The notes: generated by a model from the letters alone, not told the origin. A stretch of DNA of 64,000 nt from Ruania halotolerans (GCF_021049285.1 NZ_CP088017.1:496001-560000); one strand, 5' to 3'; counted from the first letter of the stretch, positions 20,897 to 31,155 are shown. Numbers and translations: made by a program.

Positions 20897-23210
20897 CCTC
20901 ACGGTCACGCTGGGCGTGCAGGCCCAGCATCCAGGTGGCACACGCCGCGATCAGCAACGGCACCCCAAGTGCCACGCCGAGCGCGGGAATCGCGATTCCC
21001 GAGTCGTTCACTGCCAGGCCGAGTCCGAGAGCCACGGCAGCGGCCACCAGCCCGGGAGTAAGCATCGGCACGTCCCGGCTCATCAGTGAGATCGGATTGC
21101 CCCCGGAGAGCCAGGCGAATGCGCCGCCGTCAGGGGAGGTCAGGGCGAGCCGGATCGGCTTGGCGAGCACGTACACCACGGTGAGCACGCCACAGATCGC
21201 CAGGATCGTCAACGGCCGGTTGCCGAACAGGATGGAGATGTTCTGATCCAGTTTGCGCCAGATCACGCCCCACAGCCCGCCGTCCAGCACCGTCTGGAAG
21301 AAGCGTCCCAGGTGGGTGCGTTCGGTGGGCGGGCGGAGCCAGTCGACGAACGCGATCGACATCGTGGCGACCGCGGCGATCATCAGGACGGCGACCACCC
21401 GCTTCCAGGTGAGCCGGATCCCGGCGGCGAGCAGGGCCATCACCATGAATGCCGGTAGCAGCGCCGGGGGACCGCCGAAGTCGGCGCCGATGGAGGGGGC
21501 GCCGTCCAGCACCACCACTACGGCCCCGACGGCGAGCACCACCACGGCGGCGAGGCGCCGCCGTCCGGCCCGTACCAGCGGGTTGGTCAGCACGATCGTG
21601 ACGATCAGGCTCGCCGTGGTGAACAGGGCGAATGTGGTGTTGTTCATCCCGTAGAAGCGACCCGCCACCAAGGTGGGCACGCCCATCACCGCGGAGAGCT
21701 GAAGGGTGGCGCCGGTGGCCACGTCCACCGCAAGGACCACAGCCGTGGCTCCGGCCACCACGGCCGCCGGACCGAACGTCGCTCGCCGCCATGGTCCGAG
21801 CACAGCGAGGGCCACGATGACGGCGATCCATGCGGCTGTGCCGCCGAGCAACGCCAGCATCGGAGGATCCGCGCGCCACCATGGCAGCAGGTTCGCCAGG
21901 TAGGAGGCCACGGGGATACTCGCGATCGCCAATGCCACCACGCGCAAGACACCGAGGGCCAGCTCTCCCTGGGCGAACACCCGCTGCAGCAACCGGCTGC
22001 CGGGTTGCGCGGGGAACTTCGCGGCCATCCAGGCGCGGATCCGTGCCGCTGCCGGCCGCTTCAGTGCGATCGCCACGGTCGCGAACAGCAGCAGGTTCAA
22101 CGCGACCAGCCCGGCGTAGAAGGTCGGCACTAGCGGGCGCACGGCACTGGCGTGCACCGCATCGTCGTGCAGGTGACTCAACCGGCTGGCCACGGCGGCC
22201 GGTCCGGCATCACCGTCGGCCACGAAAGCCGGTGCCCCGATGGTGGCACCGGCGGGAACGGCGTCGGTGATCTGGAGCATCTCGGTGAGGGTGGGCTGCA
22301 GGTCCGTGGCCAGCACGTACCCCTCCTGCCGGGTGGAGGGCGAGCTGAGCAAGCCGGTGCCGACCCCCGGCCCGGAGATGGTCAGGACCCGCAGACCGGG
22401 GGTGGTTCCGGAGTCAGCCATACCGGCCAGCAGCACCACCGGCTCGCTCGCAGACTCGGCGAGTCCGTCCAGGATGGCCGCGACGCGTCGCTCGATGATC
22501 CGGATCTGCTCAGCCCGGTACTCCGCACGGCTTGAGGAGATGGTGTAGCCGTCGTCACCGTTGCGGATCGAGCCGGCGTCGATCACCACCAGATCGGAGT
22601 CAGCGACCGCCTCGCTCGTTGCCGCGGCGAGTTCGCCGGGATCAGCGGGCCGGTCAGTGTGCCCAGCGACGTTGCCATTGCTGCCGGCCACGGCGATCGC
22701 GGCGCCCGGGCCGATGCTATGCACCGGCGTGCCAGTCTCGCCCAGAACCTCCCCGAACAATCCCAGCTGCGCCTCGAAGTTCTGCCCGGAGACCGCCTCC
22801 TGATAGTCCTGCCAGCCGCGCACCTGGCTGCCCGACGGTTCCAGCAGGAACCGGCACTGCCCCTCATGGTCGGCGGCACGGGTGCCGGTGTTCAGAGCCA
22901 GCCATCCGTCGGCCGGGCAGGTGAAGGAACGCACACTGCGCACGACCAGCGAACCCACCGCCTGCTGAGTGAGCGAGGCCAGGGCCGGTGTCTCGTCGTC
23001 GATGTCCTCCCAGGCCAGGCCGCCCACACCGATGAGGACCACCGGCGTTTCGGGCGTATCAGCATGCGCCGGGGGTGGACTGAACCATCCGAGCAGGGTC
23101 AGGACGAGGGCGATCCCTAGCGCGCCCACGACTCGAAGCGACCGTCCACGAGGGGTGGACTGGGCCGGGCCTGACTGGTCGGGGGCCGGGGCGGGCAGTT
23201 CATGGCTCAT
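20820..23210 (-). CDS. large polytopic membrane protein with phosphatase-like extracytoplasmic domain
   Basis: A 796-residue protein. A membrane anchor or signal at about residues 27-44 is followed by an extracytoplasmic domain of about 340 residues starting VVLIGVGGLAWEDI, with the layout of alkaline-phosphatase-superfamily domains (it lacks an obvious full metal set), then roughly ten membrane spans to the C-terminus. Similar proteins are conserved in actinobacteria without known role. The start at 23210 has a poor ribosome site. The 3' end overlaps the GT2 gene by 77 bp on the opposite strand. Confidence 0.75.
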   Translation of the reverse strand: MSHELPAPAPDQSGPAQSTPRGRSLRVVGALGIALVLTLLGWFSPPPAHADTPETPVVLIGVGGLAWEDIDDETPALASLTQQAVGSLVVRSVRSFTCPADGWLALNTGTRAADHEGQCRFLLEPSGSQVRGWQDYQEAVSGQNFEAQLGLFGEVLGETGTPVHSIGPGAAIAVAGSNGNVAGHTDRPADPGELAAATSEAVADSDLVVIDAGSIRNGDDGYTISSSRAEYRAEQIRIIERRVAAILDGLAESASEPVVLLAGMADSGTTPGLRVLTISGPGVGTGLLSSPSTRQEGYVLATDLQPTLTEMLQITDAVPAGATIGAPAFVADGDAGPAAVASRLSHLHDDAVHASAVRPLVPTFYAGLVALNLLLFATVAIALKRPAAARIRAWMAAKFPAQPGSRLLQRVFAQGELALGVLRVVALAIASIPVASYLANLLPWWRADPPMLALLGGTAAWIAVIVALAVLGPWRRATFGPAAVVAGATAVVLAVDVATGATLQLSAVMGVPTLVAGRFYGMNNTTFALFTTASLIVTIVLTNPLVRAGRRRLAAVVVLAVGAVVVVLDGAPSIGADFGGPPALLPAFMVMALLAAGIRLTWKRVVAVLMIAAVATMSIAFVDWLRPPTERTHLGRFFQTVLDGGLWGVIWRKLDQNISILFGNRPLTILAICGVLTVVYVLAKPIRLALTSPDGGAFAWLSGGNPISLMSRDVPMLTPGLVAAAVALGLGLAVNDSGIAIPALGVALGVPLLIAACATWMLGLHAQRDREVSAGVSASDAYSRSGPAHPRTPESR

Positions 23211-23265
23211 CGCTGGCCAGCCTATGTGGCCGAACGTGCAGAACCTGTGTGTGCCGGGCGAGGGT

Positions 23266-24417
23266 TCAGCGGGTGCGTACCCGCAGGCCACCGGCCTGCA
23301 GGCGGGCGGTGACGGCGGTCGCCTCGCCGATCAGATCTCCGTCCACCTGGAGGTGCTCAGGTTGATCGCAACTGACCGCGACCTCCCGGCCTCGCCAGAA
23401 CTCGATCGAGCTCGGGCTCACCGGCAGATCCCGGCGGATGCCGAGCCCTTGGAGTACCACCTTCCCGAAGAGGGAGGCCCAGCCGAGCAGGCCGTTGCGG
23501 GTGTCCAGGGCAGCGACGTCGAGCCAGCCATCGTTCAACTCGGCGTCGGGCAACAGCACGATCCCACCGGGGAGCCGGCCGCAGTTGGCCAGCAGCAGGC
23601 TGCGGACCTTCAGCGGCCGTACTTCGCCCTCACCCACGCGCATCCGCAGCCGGAGCTTGCGCCCGTGCAGGTGCCGGGCGCCGGCCACGAAGTAGGCGAA
23701 CCATCCCATCTTGGACTTCAGCTCATCATCGGCTCCGGCCACCATGGCGGCGTCGAAACCGATCCCGGCCATCACCAGGAACAGATGCTCGCCGGCGGCG
23801 TTGGTGAGTGCGCCGACTGCGGCATCGGTCTCCGACTCCGGGGCAGTGTCCTCGTCGTTGCCAGCGGCTCGGGAGAGCCGGTGCGGGCGGATCCAGCCGA
23901 TGTCGATCGGGTGATCGGTGCCGCCCAGTGCGGTCCGCACCAAGGAAGCGGTGCCGTCCAGGGGCAGATCGAGGTTGCGGGCCAGCAGGTTCCCGGTGCC
24001 CATCGGCAACAGGGCCATCGGGGTGCCGGTGCCTGCCAATGCGGTGGCCACGGCGCGCACGGTGCCGTCCCCGCCGGCGGCCACCACCACGCTCGCACCC
24101 GCAGCCAGGGCTTCGCGTGCCTGCCCCACGCCCGGATCCTCCGGTGTGGTTTCGAACCACAGCGGCTCATCGAGCTGGAGTTCCCCGGCAATCTCGAGGG
24201 CCAGCCGGCGCAGTTCGTCCACGTCGCGGGTCTTGATCGGATTCACCACGAATGCCGGCGGACCGGACGCCCTCTCGCGATCCGGTTCCGCGGGGCTCAC
24301 CAACGGATCGACCTTCGCCCCTCGTTCGCGGATCCGCTGCAGCACGATCAGGCCCACCACCAGAGCTGCCAATGCCAGCACGAGCGCCGCAACGCTGATC
24401 GCCTGCTCCCATGTCAT
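23266..24417 (-). CDS. membrane-anchored diacylglycerol kinase-family protein
   Basis: A 383-residue lipid kinase with an N-terminal membrane helix (about residues 6-27) that the related protein at 7439-8428 lacks. GGDGT is at 115-119 and LPMGTGN at 137-143, both canonical; the C-terminal DAGK domain has LLPDAELNDGWLDV and HLQVDGD. The anchor would place it at the membrane where its lipid substrate resides. It is divergent from serS with 73 bp between the starts. Similar anchored proteins commonly sit next to serS in actinobacteria (family knowledge). Confidence 0.9.
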   Translation of the reverse strand: MTWEQAISVAALVLALAALVVGLIVLQRIRERGAKVDPLVSPAEPDRERASGPPAFVVNPIKTRDVDELRRLALEIAGELQLDEPLWFETTPEDPGVGQAREALAAGASVVVAAGGDGTVRAVATALAGTGTPMALLPMGTGNLLARNLDLPLDGTASLVRTALGGTDHPIDIGWIRPHRLSRAAGNDEDTAPESETDAAVGALTNAAGEHLFLVMAGIGFDAAMVAGADDELKSKMGWFAYFVAGARHLHGRKLRLRMRVGEGEVRPLKVRSLLLANCGRLPGGIVLLPDAELNDGWLDVAALDTRNGLLGWASLFGKVVLQGLGIRRDLPVSPSSIEFWRGREVAVSCDQPEHLQVDGDLIGEATAVTARLQAGGLRVRTR

Positions 24418-24478
24418 GACGTGAACGGTAGCCGGTCCGCGTCTCGCGGGGGCGATGCCCAGTGCCGCGGCTGAGCGA

Positions 24479-24484
24479 TACCCT
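24479..24484 (+). promoter_or_regulatory. -10 box of leaderless serS
   Basis: TACCCT is followed by CGGAGG and then the GTG start of serS at 24491. A transcript from this box would begin at or next to the GTG. GGAGG touches the GTG directly and is too close to act as a ribosome site, which favours a leaderless start. Confidence 0.55.
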
Positions 24485-24490
24485 CGGAGG

Positions 24491-25759
24491 GTGATCGATC
24501 TGAAGAGCCTGCGCGAGGATCCGGACATCGCCCGAGCCAGCCAGCGTGCGCGGGGTGAGGACCCCGATCTGGTGGACCAGGTGCTGGGAGCTGACGAACG
24601 CCGTCGTGGCCTGCTGACCAGTTTCGAGCAGTTGCGGGCACAGCACAAGGAGATCTCCCGGTCGATCGGGAAGACGCCGGCCGAGGATCGCCCCGCCGTG
24701 CTGTCCCAGGCGAAAACGCTGGCTGAGGAGGTCAAGGCCGCCGAAGCCGAAGCCAGCGCCGCCCAGGCACAGTGCGATGAGCTGCTCATGCAACTGTCCA
24801 ACATCGTGGCCGACGGCGTCCCTCCGGGTGGTGAGGACGACTACCTCCTGGTCAAGGAGGTCGGCACCCGCCGAGATTTCAGTGCCGAGGGCTTCGAGCC
24901 GCGGGACCATCTCGCACTCGGCGAGGGTCTTGGCGCGATCGACACCGAACGCGGTGCCAAGGTCTCCGGGTCGCGGTTCTACTTCTTGACCGGGATGGGG
25001 GCTCGCCTCGAACTCGCCCTCCTGAACGCGGCGATGGACACCGCTATCGCGGCCGGGTTCACCCCGGTGATCACCCCTACGCTGGTCAAACCGGAGATCA
25101 TGGCCGGCACCGGTTTCCTCGGCGCACACGCGGCCGAGATCTACCGCCTCGAGGCGGATGATCTGTACCTGGTGGGCACCTCCGAGGTGGCGCTCGCGGG
25201 TTATCACGCGGGGGAGATCATCGACCTGTCCGGCGGTCCCCGACGCTACGCTGGCTGGTCGGCCTGTTACCGCCGCGAGGCGGGGTCGCACGGCAAGGAC
25301 ACCCGCGGCATCATCCGCGTGCACCAGTTCCACAAGGTGGAGATGTTCTCCTACGTGCGCCTCGAGGATGCCGAGGCCGAACACCAGCGCCTGCTCGCGT
25401 GGGAAGAGCAGATGCTCGCACTGGTGGACCTGCCCTACCGGGTGATCGAGACCGCCGCCGGGGATCTGGGCTCCAGTGCCGCCCGCAAGTTCGACTGCGA
25501 AGCCTGGCTGCCCACTCAGGAGCGCTACCTGGAACTCACCTCGACCTCGAACTGCACCACGTTCCAGGCCCGGCGCCTGGGCGTGCGCGAACGCGGGGAG
25601 AAGGGGACCCATCCGGTGGCCACCCTCAATGGCACCCTGGGTACCACCCGGTGGATCGTGGCGATCCTGGAGAACCACCAGCAGCAGGATGGTTCGGTGC
25701 GGGTGCCCGAGGGTCTGCGCCCCTATCTCGGCGGTCGCGAGGTGCTCGAGCCCCGATGA
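24491..25759 (+). CDS. serS: seryl-tRNA synthetase
   Basis: A 422-residue class II synthetase that charges both tRNA-Ser species found in this window. The N-terminal roughly 100 residues form the antiparallel coiled-coil arm that binds the long variable arm of tRNA-Ser. Motif 2 is around [20 protein letters not shown] and motif 3 around [18 protein letters not shown] 24491 gives [12 protein letters not shown], the normal family start; ATG 24455 would add 12 residues. The next gene overlaps the stop by ATGA. Confidence 0.97.
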   Translation: MIDLKSLREDPDIARASQRARGEDPDLVDQVLGADERRRGLLTSFEQLRAQHKEISRSIGKTPAEDRPAVLSQAKTLAEEVKAAEAEASAAQAQCDELLMQLSNIVADGVPPGGEDDYLLVKEVGTRRDFSAEGFEPRDHLALGEGLGAIDTERGAKVSGSRFYFLTGMGARLELALLNAAMDTAIAAGFTPVITPTLVKPEIMAGTGFLGAHAAEIYRLEADDLYLVGTSEVALAGYHAGEIIDLSGGPRRYAGWSACYRREAGSHGKDTRGIIRVHQFHKVEMFSYVRLEDAEAEHQRLLAWEEQMLALVDLPYRVIETAAGDLGSSAARKFDCEAWLPTQERYLELTSTSNCTTFQARRLGVRERGEKGTHPVATLNGTLGTTRWIVAILENHQQQDGSVRVPEGLRPYLGGREVLEPR

Positions 25760-26607
25760 CGACGGCCCCCACCCCGCCTCAGTTGGGCGCCTTGGCGCTG
25801 CATCGGCCTGGACCGGACCTCCTGGTCGCCTTGGACATCGACGGCACCATCCTCGGGCATGACCAGAGTCTGTCGGAGGAGGTGCGGGCCGCCGTCGTGG
25901 AGCTGCGTGCCACCGGCACGCATGTGGTGCTCTCCACCGGCCGGTCGATTCAGGCGGTGCTGCCGGTGGCTGCGATGCTCGGCATCGACTCTGGGTGGGC
26001 AGTGTGCTCCAACGGAGCGGTGACCATTCGCCTCGATCCCGGACTGCCAGGCGGCCATGAGATCCACGATGTGGTCACCTTCGATCCGGGCCCGACGCTG
26101 CGGTTGCTGCGTGAGCACCTGCCCGAAGGCATCTTCGCCGTGGAGGATCTCGGCCGTGGATTCGTTCTCACCGCCCCGTTCCCAGACGGGGAACTCACCG
26201 GGACGCTGCGGGTGGTGGATTTCGAGGAGCTGTGCGCGATGCCCGCCTCGCGCGTGACGATGCGGGCGCCCGGGCTCGGTGCGGACGACTTCCACGATCT
26301 GGTCGACCGCTCCGGACTTCACGGGGTGAGTTACGCGGTCGGGTGGACCGCGTGGCTCGATATTGCCCCCGAAGGGGTTTCCAAGGCCTCCGCGCTGGAA
26401 CAGGTGCGCCAATACCTGAAGGTGGGTCCGACGGCGACCGTGGCCGCCGGGGATGGACGCAACGACATCGAGATGCTCGGCTGGGCGGGTGTGGGCGTAG
26501 CCATGGGCGGCGCCGATGAGACCACCCGCAGCGTGGCGAACCTGGTGACCGGGCGAGTGGAGGAGGACGGGCTCGTGCCCGTGCTGCACGCGATTCTGCG
26601 CCCCTGA
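25756..26607 (+). CDS. HAD-superfamily hydrolase, Cof type
   Basis: A 283-residue phosphatase. ALDIDGTIL holds the nucleophile and acid/base Asp pair, STGRS is motif II, a C2-type cap occupies the middle, and [10 protein letters not shown] is motif IV. Cof-like enzymes act on sugar phosphates, nucleotides or flavin precursors; the substrate is unknown. The ATG overlaps the serS stop (ATGA), so the two are translationally coupled, a common actinobacterial arrangement. Confidence 0.92.
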   Translation: MTTAPTPPQLGALALHRPGPDLLVALDIDGTILGHDQSLSEEVRAAVVELRATGTHVVLSTGRSIQAVLPVAAMLGIDSGWAVCSNGAVTIRLDPGLPGGHEIHDVVTFDPGPTLRLLREHLPEGIFAVEDLGRGFVLTAPFPDGELTGTLRVVDFEELCAMPASRVTMRAPGLGADDFHDLVDRSGLHGVSYAVGWTAWLDIAPEGVSKASALEQVRQYLKVGPTATVAAGDGRNDIEMLGWAGVGVAMGGADETTRSVANLVTGRVEEDGLVPVLHAILRP

Positions 26608-26634
26608 GCACGATATAGGGCACACTGTCAGATC

Positions 26635-27642
26635 GTGGGCGCAGGAATAGACGATGTCGCGCGAGCAGCGGGTGTCTCTACCGCGACCGTCTCCCGTGCG
26701 CTGCGCGGGCTCCCGAACGTGCGGGAGGAGACCCGGACGAAGGTGCTCCGTGTCGCGTCCCAGCTGAACTACGCGCCGAGCCCATCGGCCGCGTCCCTCG
26801 CGAGCGGCCGGACGCGAACGATCGGCCTGCTCACCCCGTCCTTCTCACGCTGGTTTCACCGCAATGTGGTGGAAGGTGCCGAGCGCACGTTGCGCTCGGC
26901 GGGATTCGACGTCCTGCTCCACGCCTTCGATGTCGGATCGGATATGACGCGGCGGATGATCGACACCGGCCTACTGCGCCGGCGCGTGGACGGTGTGCTG
27001 GTGCTCGGGCTCCCGCTCGCGGCCACGGAGATCATGGACCTGGACCGCTTGGACCTTCCGTTGGTGTTCATCGGTGCAGGATCGCCGCAGCACGTACGAG
27101 TGCACATGGACGACCGCGCGTGCTCCACCCTCGCGGTCGAGCACCTGGTCGCCCTCGGACACCGCACGATCGGCCAGATTCACGCCTCTGCTGCCGATAC
27201 CTCCCGGTGGTCTCCAGCGCGCGAACGCGCCGATGCCGCCGCCGAGAGTCTGGCGGCTGCCGGCATCGAGAACGACCCGTCCTTGGTGGAGTACGGCGAT
27301 TTCACCCACGAGGGAGGGCGTGGCGCGGCCGCCCGTCTCCTGGACGCCCGGCCGGACATCACCGCGGTCTATGCGCATTCGGACGAGATGGCCTTCGGAG
27401 CGCTCGAGGTCCTGCGCGATCGGGGATTGCGAGTACCCGAGGAGATCTCGGTGATCGGGGTGGACGGGCACGAGTTGAACGAACTCGTCGGGCTCTCGAG
27501 CGTGGCACAGGATGCGCAGGCGCAGGGTGAGGCGGGAGCGACGCTGATCCTGGAGATGCTCACCGGGGCACCGGTCGGCAGTGACGTGTTGTTCCCCGTC
27601 TCTCTCGAGCCGCGGCGCTCGACCGGCCCGGTGCCCGGCTGA
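26635..27642 (+). CDS. LacI-family regulator of the alpha-glucoside importer
   Basis: A 335-residue repressor. The helix-turn-helix is at the very start (IDDVARAAGVSTATVSRALRG), with hinge residues near 50-58 and a periplasmic-binding-like effector domain. The GTG at 26635 sits shortly after GATATAGGG. It lies 153 bp ahead of the importer genes, separated by two identical CCGTAAGCGCTTGCA sites that are of LacI/MalR type and are its likely targets. The effector is probably the imported sugar. Confidence 0.92.
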   Translation: MGAGIDDVARAAGVSTATVSRALRGLPNVREETRTKVLRVASQLNYAPSPSAASLASGRTRTIGLLTPSFSRWFHRNVVEGAERTLRSAGFDVLLHAFDVGSDMTRRMIDTGLLRRRVDGVLVLGLPLAATEIMDLDRLDLPLVFIGAGSPQHVRVHMDDRACSTLAVEHLVALGHRTIGQIHASAADTSRWSPARERADAAAESLAAAGIENDPSLVEYGDFTHEGGRGAAARLLDARPDITAVYAHSDEMAFGALEVLRDRGLRVPEEISVIGVDGHELNELVGLSSVAQDAQAQGEAGATLILEMLTGAPVGSDVLFPVSLEPRRSTGPVPG

Positions 27643-27690
27643 CGCAGGCGCAGGCACGTCGTTGTGATCCGATTGTGACCCGAATCCGGT

Positions 27691-27728
27691 CCGTAAGCGC
27701 TTGCACTCCGGTGCCGTAAGCGCTTGCA
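27691..27728. promoter_or_regulatory. tandem LacI-type operators before the sugar ABC genes
   Basis: The 15-mer CCGTAAGCGCTTGCA occurs at 27691-27705 and again at 27714-27728, 23 bp apart. Its core AAGCGCTT is a perfect palindrome of the type bound by LacI/CcpA/MalR family proteins. The two sites lie 68-105 bp before the binding-protein start. Confidence 0.85.
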
Positions 27729-27795
27729 TGGGGGTGGTGTCAGTGTTGACTGCCCTGACGCCTGACCCATCGGACTGTGGAAAGGGACGTCGAAC

Positions 27796-29169
27796 GTGAG
27801 AACAACGACTGTGCGACGCATGGGGGCCGCGACCGCTGGCGGTCTGGCCATGGCACTGGTACTGAGCGCGTGCTCTGGTGATGACCTCGGCGGTGGTGGC
27901 GACGGCGGTGGTGGTGACACCGACGCCGACTGCGCCGACTATGAGCAATACGGCACCTTCGAAGGCGAGACCGTGGAGATCTCCTCCACGATCTCCGATC
28001 AGGAGGCCGATCAGCTCGAGGAGTCCTGGGCCGACTTCGTCGGGTGCACGGGCATCACCATCGAGCACAATGGGACCAACGAATTCGAGTCGCAGATCTT
28101 TGTGCAGGTCGAGGGCGGCAACGCGCCCAACCTCGCGATCTTCCCGCAACCAGGGCTGCTGCAGCGGATGCAGGAGGGTGACTACCTCGTTCCCGCAGGC
28201 GAGGCGGCGATGGACGCGGCGAGCGCGAACTACACCGAGGACTGGCTCACCTACGGCAACATCGACGGCGAGCAGTTCGGCATCCCCGTGATGGGATCGG
28301 TGAAGTCCTACGTCTGGTACTCACCGAGCGCCTTCGAGGAGAACGGCTATGAGGTGCCGACCACCTGGTCGGAGATGATGGATCTGACCGACCAGATCGT
28401 TGCCGATCAGGGTGAGGGAAGCGCAAAGCCGTGGTGCTTCGGCATCGAGTCCGGCGGCGCCACCGGATGGCCGGCCACGGACTTCCTCGAGGACATGGTG
28501 CTGCGTGAAGCTGGGCCGGACGTCTACGACCAGTGGGTCAACCACGAGATCCCGTTCGACGATCCGCAGATCGTGGCGTCGCTGGAGCGGGTCGGTGAGA
28601 TCCTGCAGAATCCCGACTACGTGAACGGCGGGATCGGTGACCCGCGCTCGATCGCCACCACCGCATGGTCGGATGCCGGCCTGCAGATTCCCGAGGGGAA
28701 CTGCTTCATGTTCCGCGCGGCATCCTTCTTCGAGGCGCAACTGCCCGATGATGTTGAAGTCGGCCCGGATGGCGACGTCTTCGCGTTCTACCTCCCGGCC
28801 GACACTGCCGATGAGCAGCCGCTGCTGGTCGCCGGTGACTACCTCGCCGCGTTCGACGACAATGAGGCCACCCAGGCCGTGCAGGCGTACTTGGCCTCAC
28901 CCGAGTGGGCGAACTCCCGCGTCTCCATCGGTGGGGTGGTGAGCCCGAACCAGGGCGTCGACCCGCAGAACGCCTCCTCAGACGTGCTCCGCCTGACGCT
29001 GGAACTCATGCAGGATGAGGACGCGGTGGCCCGGTTCGACGGGTCCGACCTGATGCCGTCCTCGGTGGGTGCCGGAACCTTCTGGACCGAGATGACCTCA
29101 TGGATCGACGGCCAGGTCGAGGCCGAGGACGCTCTCACCGCGGTCGAGGAAAGCTGGCCGCAGGACTGA
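27796..29169 (+). CDS. sugar ABC transporter substrate-binding lipoprotein (AglE-like)
   Basis: A 457-residue family 1 extracellular solute-binding protein. A lipobox LVLSAC places the lipidated Cys at residue 26, so it is tethered outside the membrane; an acidic Gly-rich linker follows. FESQIFVQVEGGNAPNLAIFPQ is typical of AglE, the alpha-glucoside (maltose, trehalose, sucrose) binding proteins. GTG start with AAAGGG upstream. A strong hairpin lies between this gene and the permeases. The exact sugar is inferred from family only. Confidence 0.88.
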   Translation: MRTTTVRRMGAATAGGLAMALVLSACSGDDLGGGGDGGGGDTDADCADYEQYGTFEGETVEISSTISDQEADQLEESWADFVGCTGITIEHNGTNEFESQIFVQVEGGNAPNLAIFPQPGLLQRMQEGDYLVPAGEAAMDAASANYTEDWLTYGNIDGEQFGIPVMGSVKSYVWYSPSAFEENGYEVPTTWSEMMDLTDQIVADQGEGSAKPWCFGIESGGATGWPATDFLEDMVLREAGPDVYDQWVNHEIPFDDPQIVASLERVGEILQNPDYVNGGIGDPRSIATTAWSDAGLQIPEGNCFMFRAASFFEAQLPDDVEVGPDGDVFAFYLPADTADEQPLLVAGDYLAAFDDNEATQAVQAYLASPEWANSRVSIGGVVSPNQGVDPQNASSDVLRLTLELMQDEDAVARFDGSDLMPSSVGAGTFWTEMTSWIDGQVEAEDALTAVEESWPQD

Positions 29170-29179
29170 TCGACGCCGG

Positions 29180-29210
29180 CCGGGCCGGGAACTGGACGTT
29201 CCCGGCCCGG
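29180..29210 (+). terminator. attenuating hairpin between binding protein and permeases
   Basis: A perfect 13-bp stem (CCGGGCCGGGAAC) with loop TGGAC and no T-run. Such hairpins after binding-protein genes usually stabilise or partly terminate the mRNA so that more binding protein than permease is made. Confidence 0.75.
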
Positions 29211-29239
29211 TCGCCCGTGCGAACGATGCTGGGAGGCTC

Positions 29240-30226
29240 GTGGTGGGATTCCTTCTGTACTCCAAGAACGGTCAGCTGATCCTCGCGATCCTGGCCTTCG
29301 CCGCCCTGCTGGCGGTGCTGTTGCTGCTGGCCCGGCTGGCTGACCGGGCCAAGGGCCGAGGCGGCACTCCGGTGATGGTCGCCGTCTTCGGTGGGCCCGC
29401 CTTGTTGTTGCTAGCCGTGGGCTTGATCTACCCGGCGTTGCGGACATTCTGGATGTCGGTGATGGACGAACGCAGCGAGACCTTCGTGGGGCTCGCGAAC
29501 TACGCGTACCTGATTGAGGATTCCGCCGGCCTGATCGCCCTGCGCAACACCATGCTGTGGGTGGTGCTGGTACCGCTGCTCTCCACCGGTATCGGGCTCG
29601 TCTACGCCGTGCTGATCGACCGCTCGCGGTTCGAGAAGGTGGCCAAATCGCTGCTGTTCCTGCCCATGGCGATTTCGTTCGTGGGCGCGGGAATCATCTG
29701 GAAGTTCGTGTACGAGTACCGGGGCGCGGCCCAGGAGCAGATTGGCATCCTGAACGCGGTGATCACCGGTCTGGGGTTCGAGCCGATCCGGTTCCTGCAG
29801 GACTCCCCGTTGAACACGCTGTTCTTGATCGCCGTGCTGGTCTGGATCGAGGCAGGCTTCTCCATGGTGGTGCTCTCTGCCGCGATCAAGGCGGTGCCGG
29901 AGGACATCGTGGAGGCGGCTCGTCTGGATGGGGTGAGCGGCTGGCAGATGTTCTGGCGGATCACCATCCCGAGCATCCGGCCGTCCCTCGTGGTGGTGCT
30001 GACCACCATCTCCATCGCGACGCTGAAGATCTTCGACATCACCCGCACCATGACCGGGTCCCAGTTCAACACCCAGGTGCTCGCGAACGAGATGTACGAC
30101 TGGTCCTTCACCTTTGGCGATAACGGCATCGGTTCGGCGATGGCCGTGGTGATCTTCGTGCTGGTGATCCCGCTAGTGGCGTACAACATTCGGCAGATGG
30201 CAAGGAACAGGGCGGTGCGAGGATGA
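29240..30226 (+). CDS. sugar ABC transporter permease (AglF/MalF type)
   Basis: A 328-residue permease. An N-terminal span (residues about 8-35) precedes the usual six, and the EAA loop that docks the ATPase is EDIVEAARLDGVSGWQMFWR. GTG start with GGGAGG upstream. Its stop overlaps the next gene's ATG (ATGA). No ATPase gene is present in this operon. Confidence 0.92.
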   Translation: MVGFLLYSKNGQLILAILAFAALLAVLLLLARLADRAKGRGGTPVMVAVFGGPALLLLAVGLIYPALRTFWMSVMDERSETFVGLANYAYLIEDSAGLIALRNTMLWVVLVPLLSTGIGLVYAVLIDRSRFEKVAKSLLFLPMAISFVGAGIIWKFVYEYRGAAQEQIGILNAVITGLGFEPIRFLQDSPLNTLFLIAVLVWIEAGFSMVVLSAAIKAVPEDIVEAARLDGVSGWQMFWRITIPSIRPSLVVVLTTISIATLKIFDITRTMTGSQFNTQVLANEMYDWSFTFGDNGIGSAMAVVIFVLVIPLVAYNIRQMARNRAVRG

Positions 30227-31155
30227 CGACCGAGACGACTCACACGACAGTGACGCCGCAGGCCGAACGCCTGGTCCGGACGCACCGCTCGAGCGCGTCC
30301 TCGTTCCGGTCGATGGTCTCGAACCGGCTGGGTAGCGCGTTCGCCCTGATCATCGCGGTGCTGTGGACGATGCCGACCTTCGGATTGTTCATTTCATCGC
30401 TGCGCCCGGAGTCGGCCATCAAGTCGTCAGGGTGGTGGACGATCCTCTCCGATCCGCAGTTCACCCTCGACAACTATGAGCGGATTCTGGGCGGTGCCAC
30501 ATCCACGAACCTGGCCGTGTACTTCCAGAACTCCCTGGTGATCGCGATCCCGGCGACGGTGGCACCGCTCGTGCTCGCCATCATGGCTTCGTACGCGTTC
30601 TCGGTGCTGACCTGGAAGGGCCGGGATTGGGTGTTCGTCGGGGTGTTCGCCTTGCAGATCGTGCCACTGCAGATGGCACTGATCCCGCTCTTGCGGATCT
30701 TCTCCGGCACCGAGATCGCCGATGTGTTCCCGTTCTTGTCGCTGTGGGTTGCGCACACGATCTTCGGGTTGCCGCTGGCCATCTTCCTGCTGCACAACTT
30801 CATGTCGGAGGTGCCACGCGATCTGATCGAGGCCGCCCGGATCGACGGCGCCGGTCACGTCACCGTGTTCTTGCGGGTGATGTTGCCGCTGATGTTGCCC
30901 GCGATCGCCAGCTACGCCATCTTCCAGTTCCTGTGGGTCTGGAATGACCTGCTGGTGGGGCTGACGTTCTCGGGTGGCTCTCGCACGGTGCAGCCGCTGA
31001 CAGCAGCGTTGGCAGCGATGACTGGCGACCGCGGTCAGGACTGGCACCTGCTCACGGCGGGAGCCTTCATCTCCATCATCTTGCCGCTGGTGGTGTTCTT
31101 CGCGCTGCAGCGCTACTTCGTCCGGGGGCTCCTCGCCGGTTCGGTGAAGGGCTGA
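30223..31155 (+). CDS. sugar ABC transporter permease (AglG/MalG type)
   Basis: A 310-residue partner permease with six spans; the EAA loop is RDLIEAARIDGAGHVTVFLR. The C-terminus FVRGLLAGSVKG is the typical MalG ending. It overlaps the upstream permease by 4 bp. It is the last gene of the operon, closed by a hairpin at 31179-31211. The importer must use a shared MsiK/UgpC-type ATPase encoded elsewhere. Confidence 0.93.
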   Translation: MTTETTHTTVTPQAERLVRTHRSSASSFRSMVSNRLGSAFALIIAVLWTMPTFGLFISSLRPESAIKSSGWWTILSDPQFTLDNYERILGGATSTNLAVYFQNSLVIAIPATVAPLVLAIMASYAFSVLTWKGRDWVFVGVFALQIVPLQMALIPLLRIFSGTEIADVFPFLSLWVAHTIFGLPLAIFLLHNFMSEVPRDLIEAARIDGAGHVTVFLRVMLPLMLPAIASYAIFQFLWVWNDLLVGLTFSGGSRTVQPLTAALAAMTGDRGQDWHLLTAGAFISIILPLVVFFALQRYFVRGLLAGSVKG

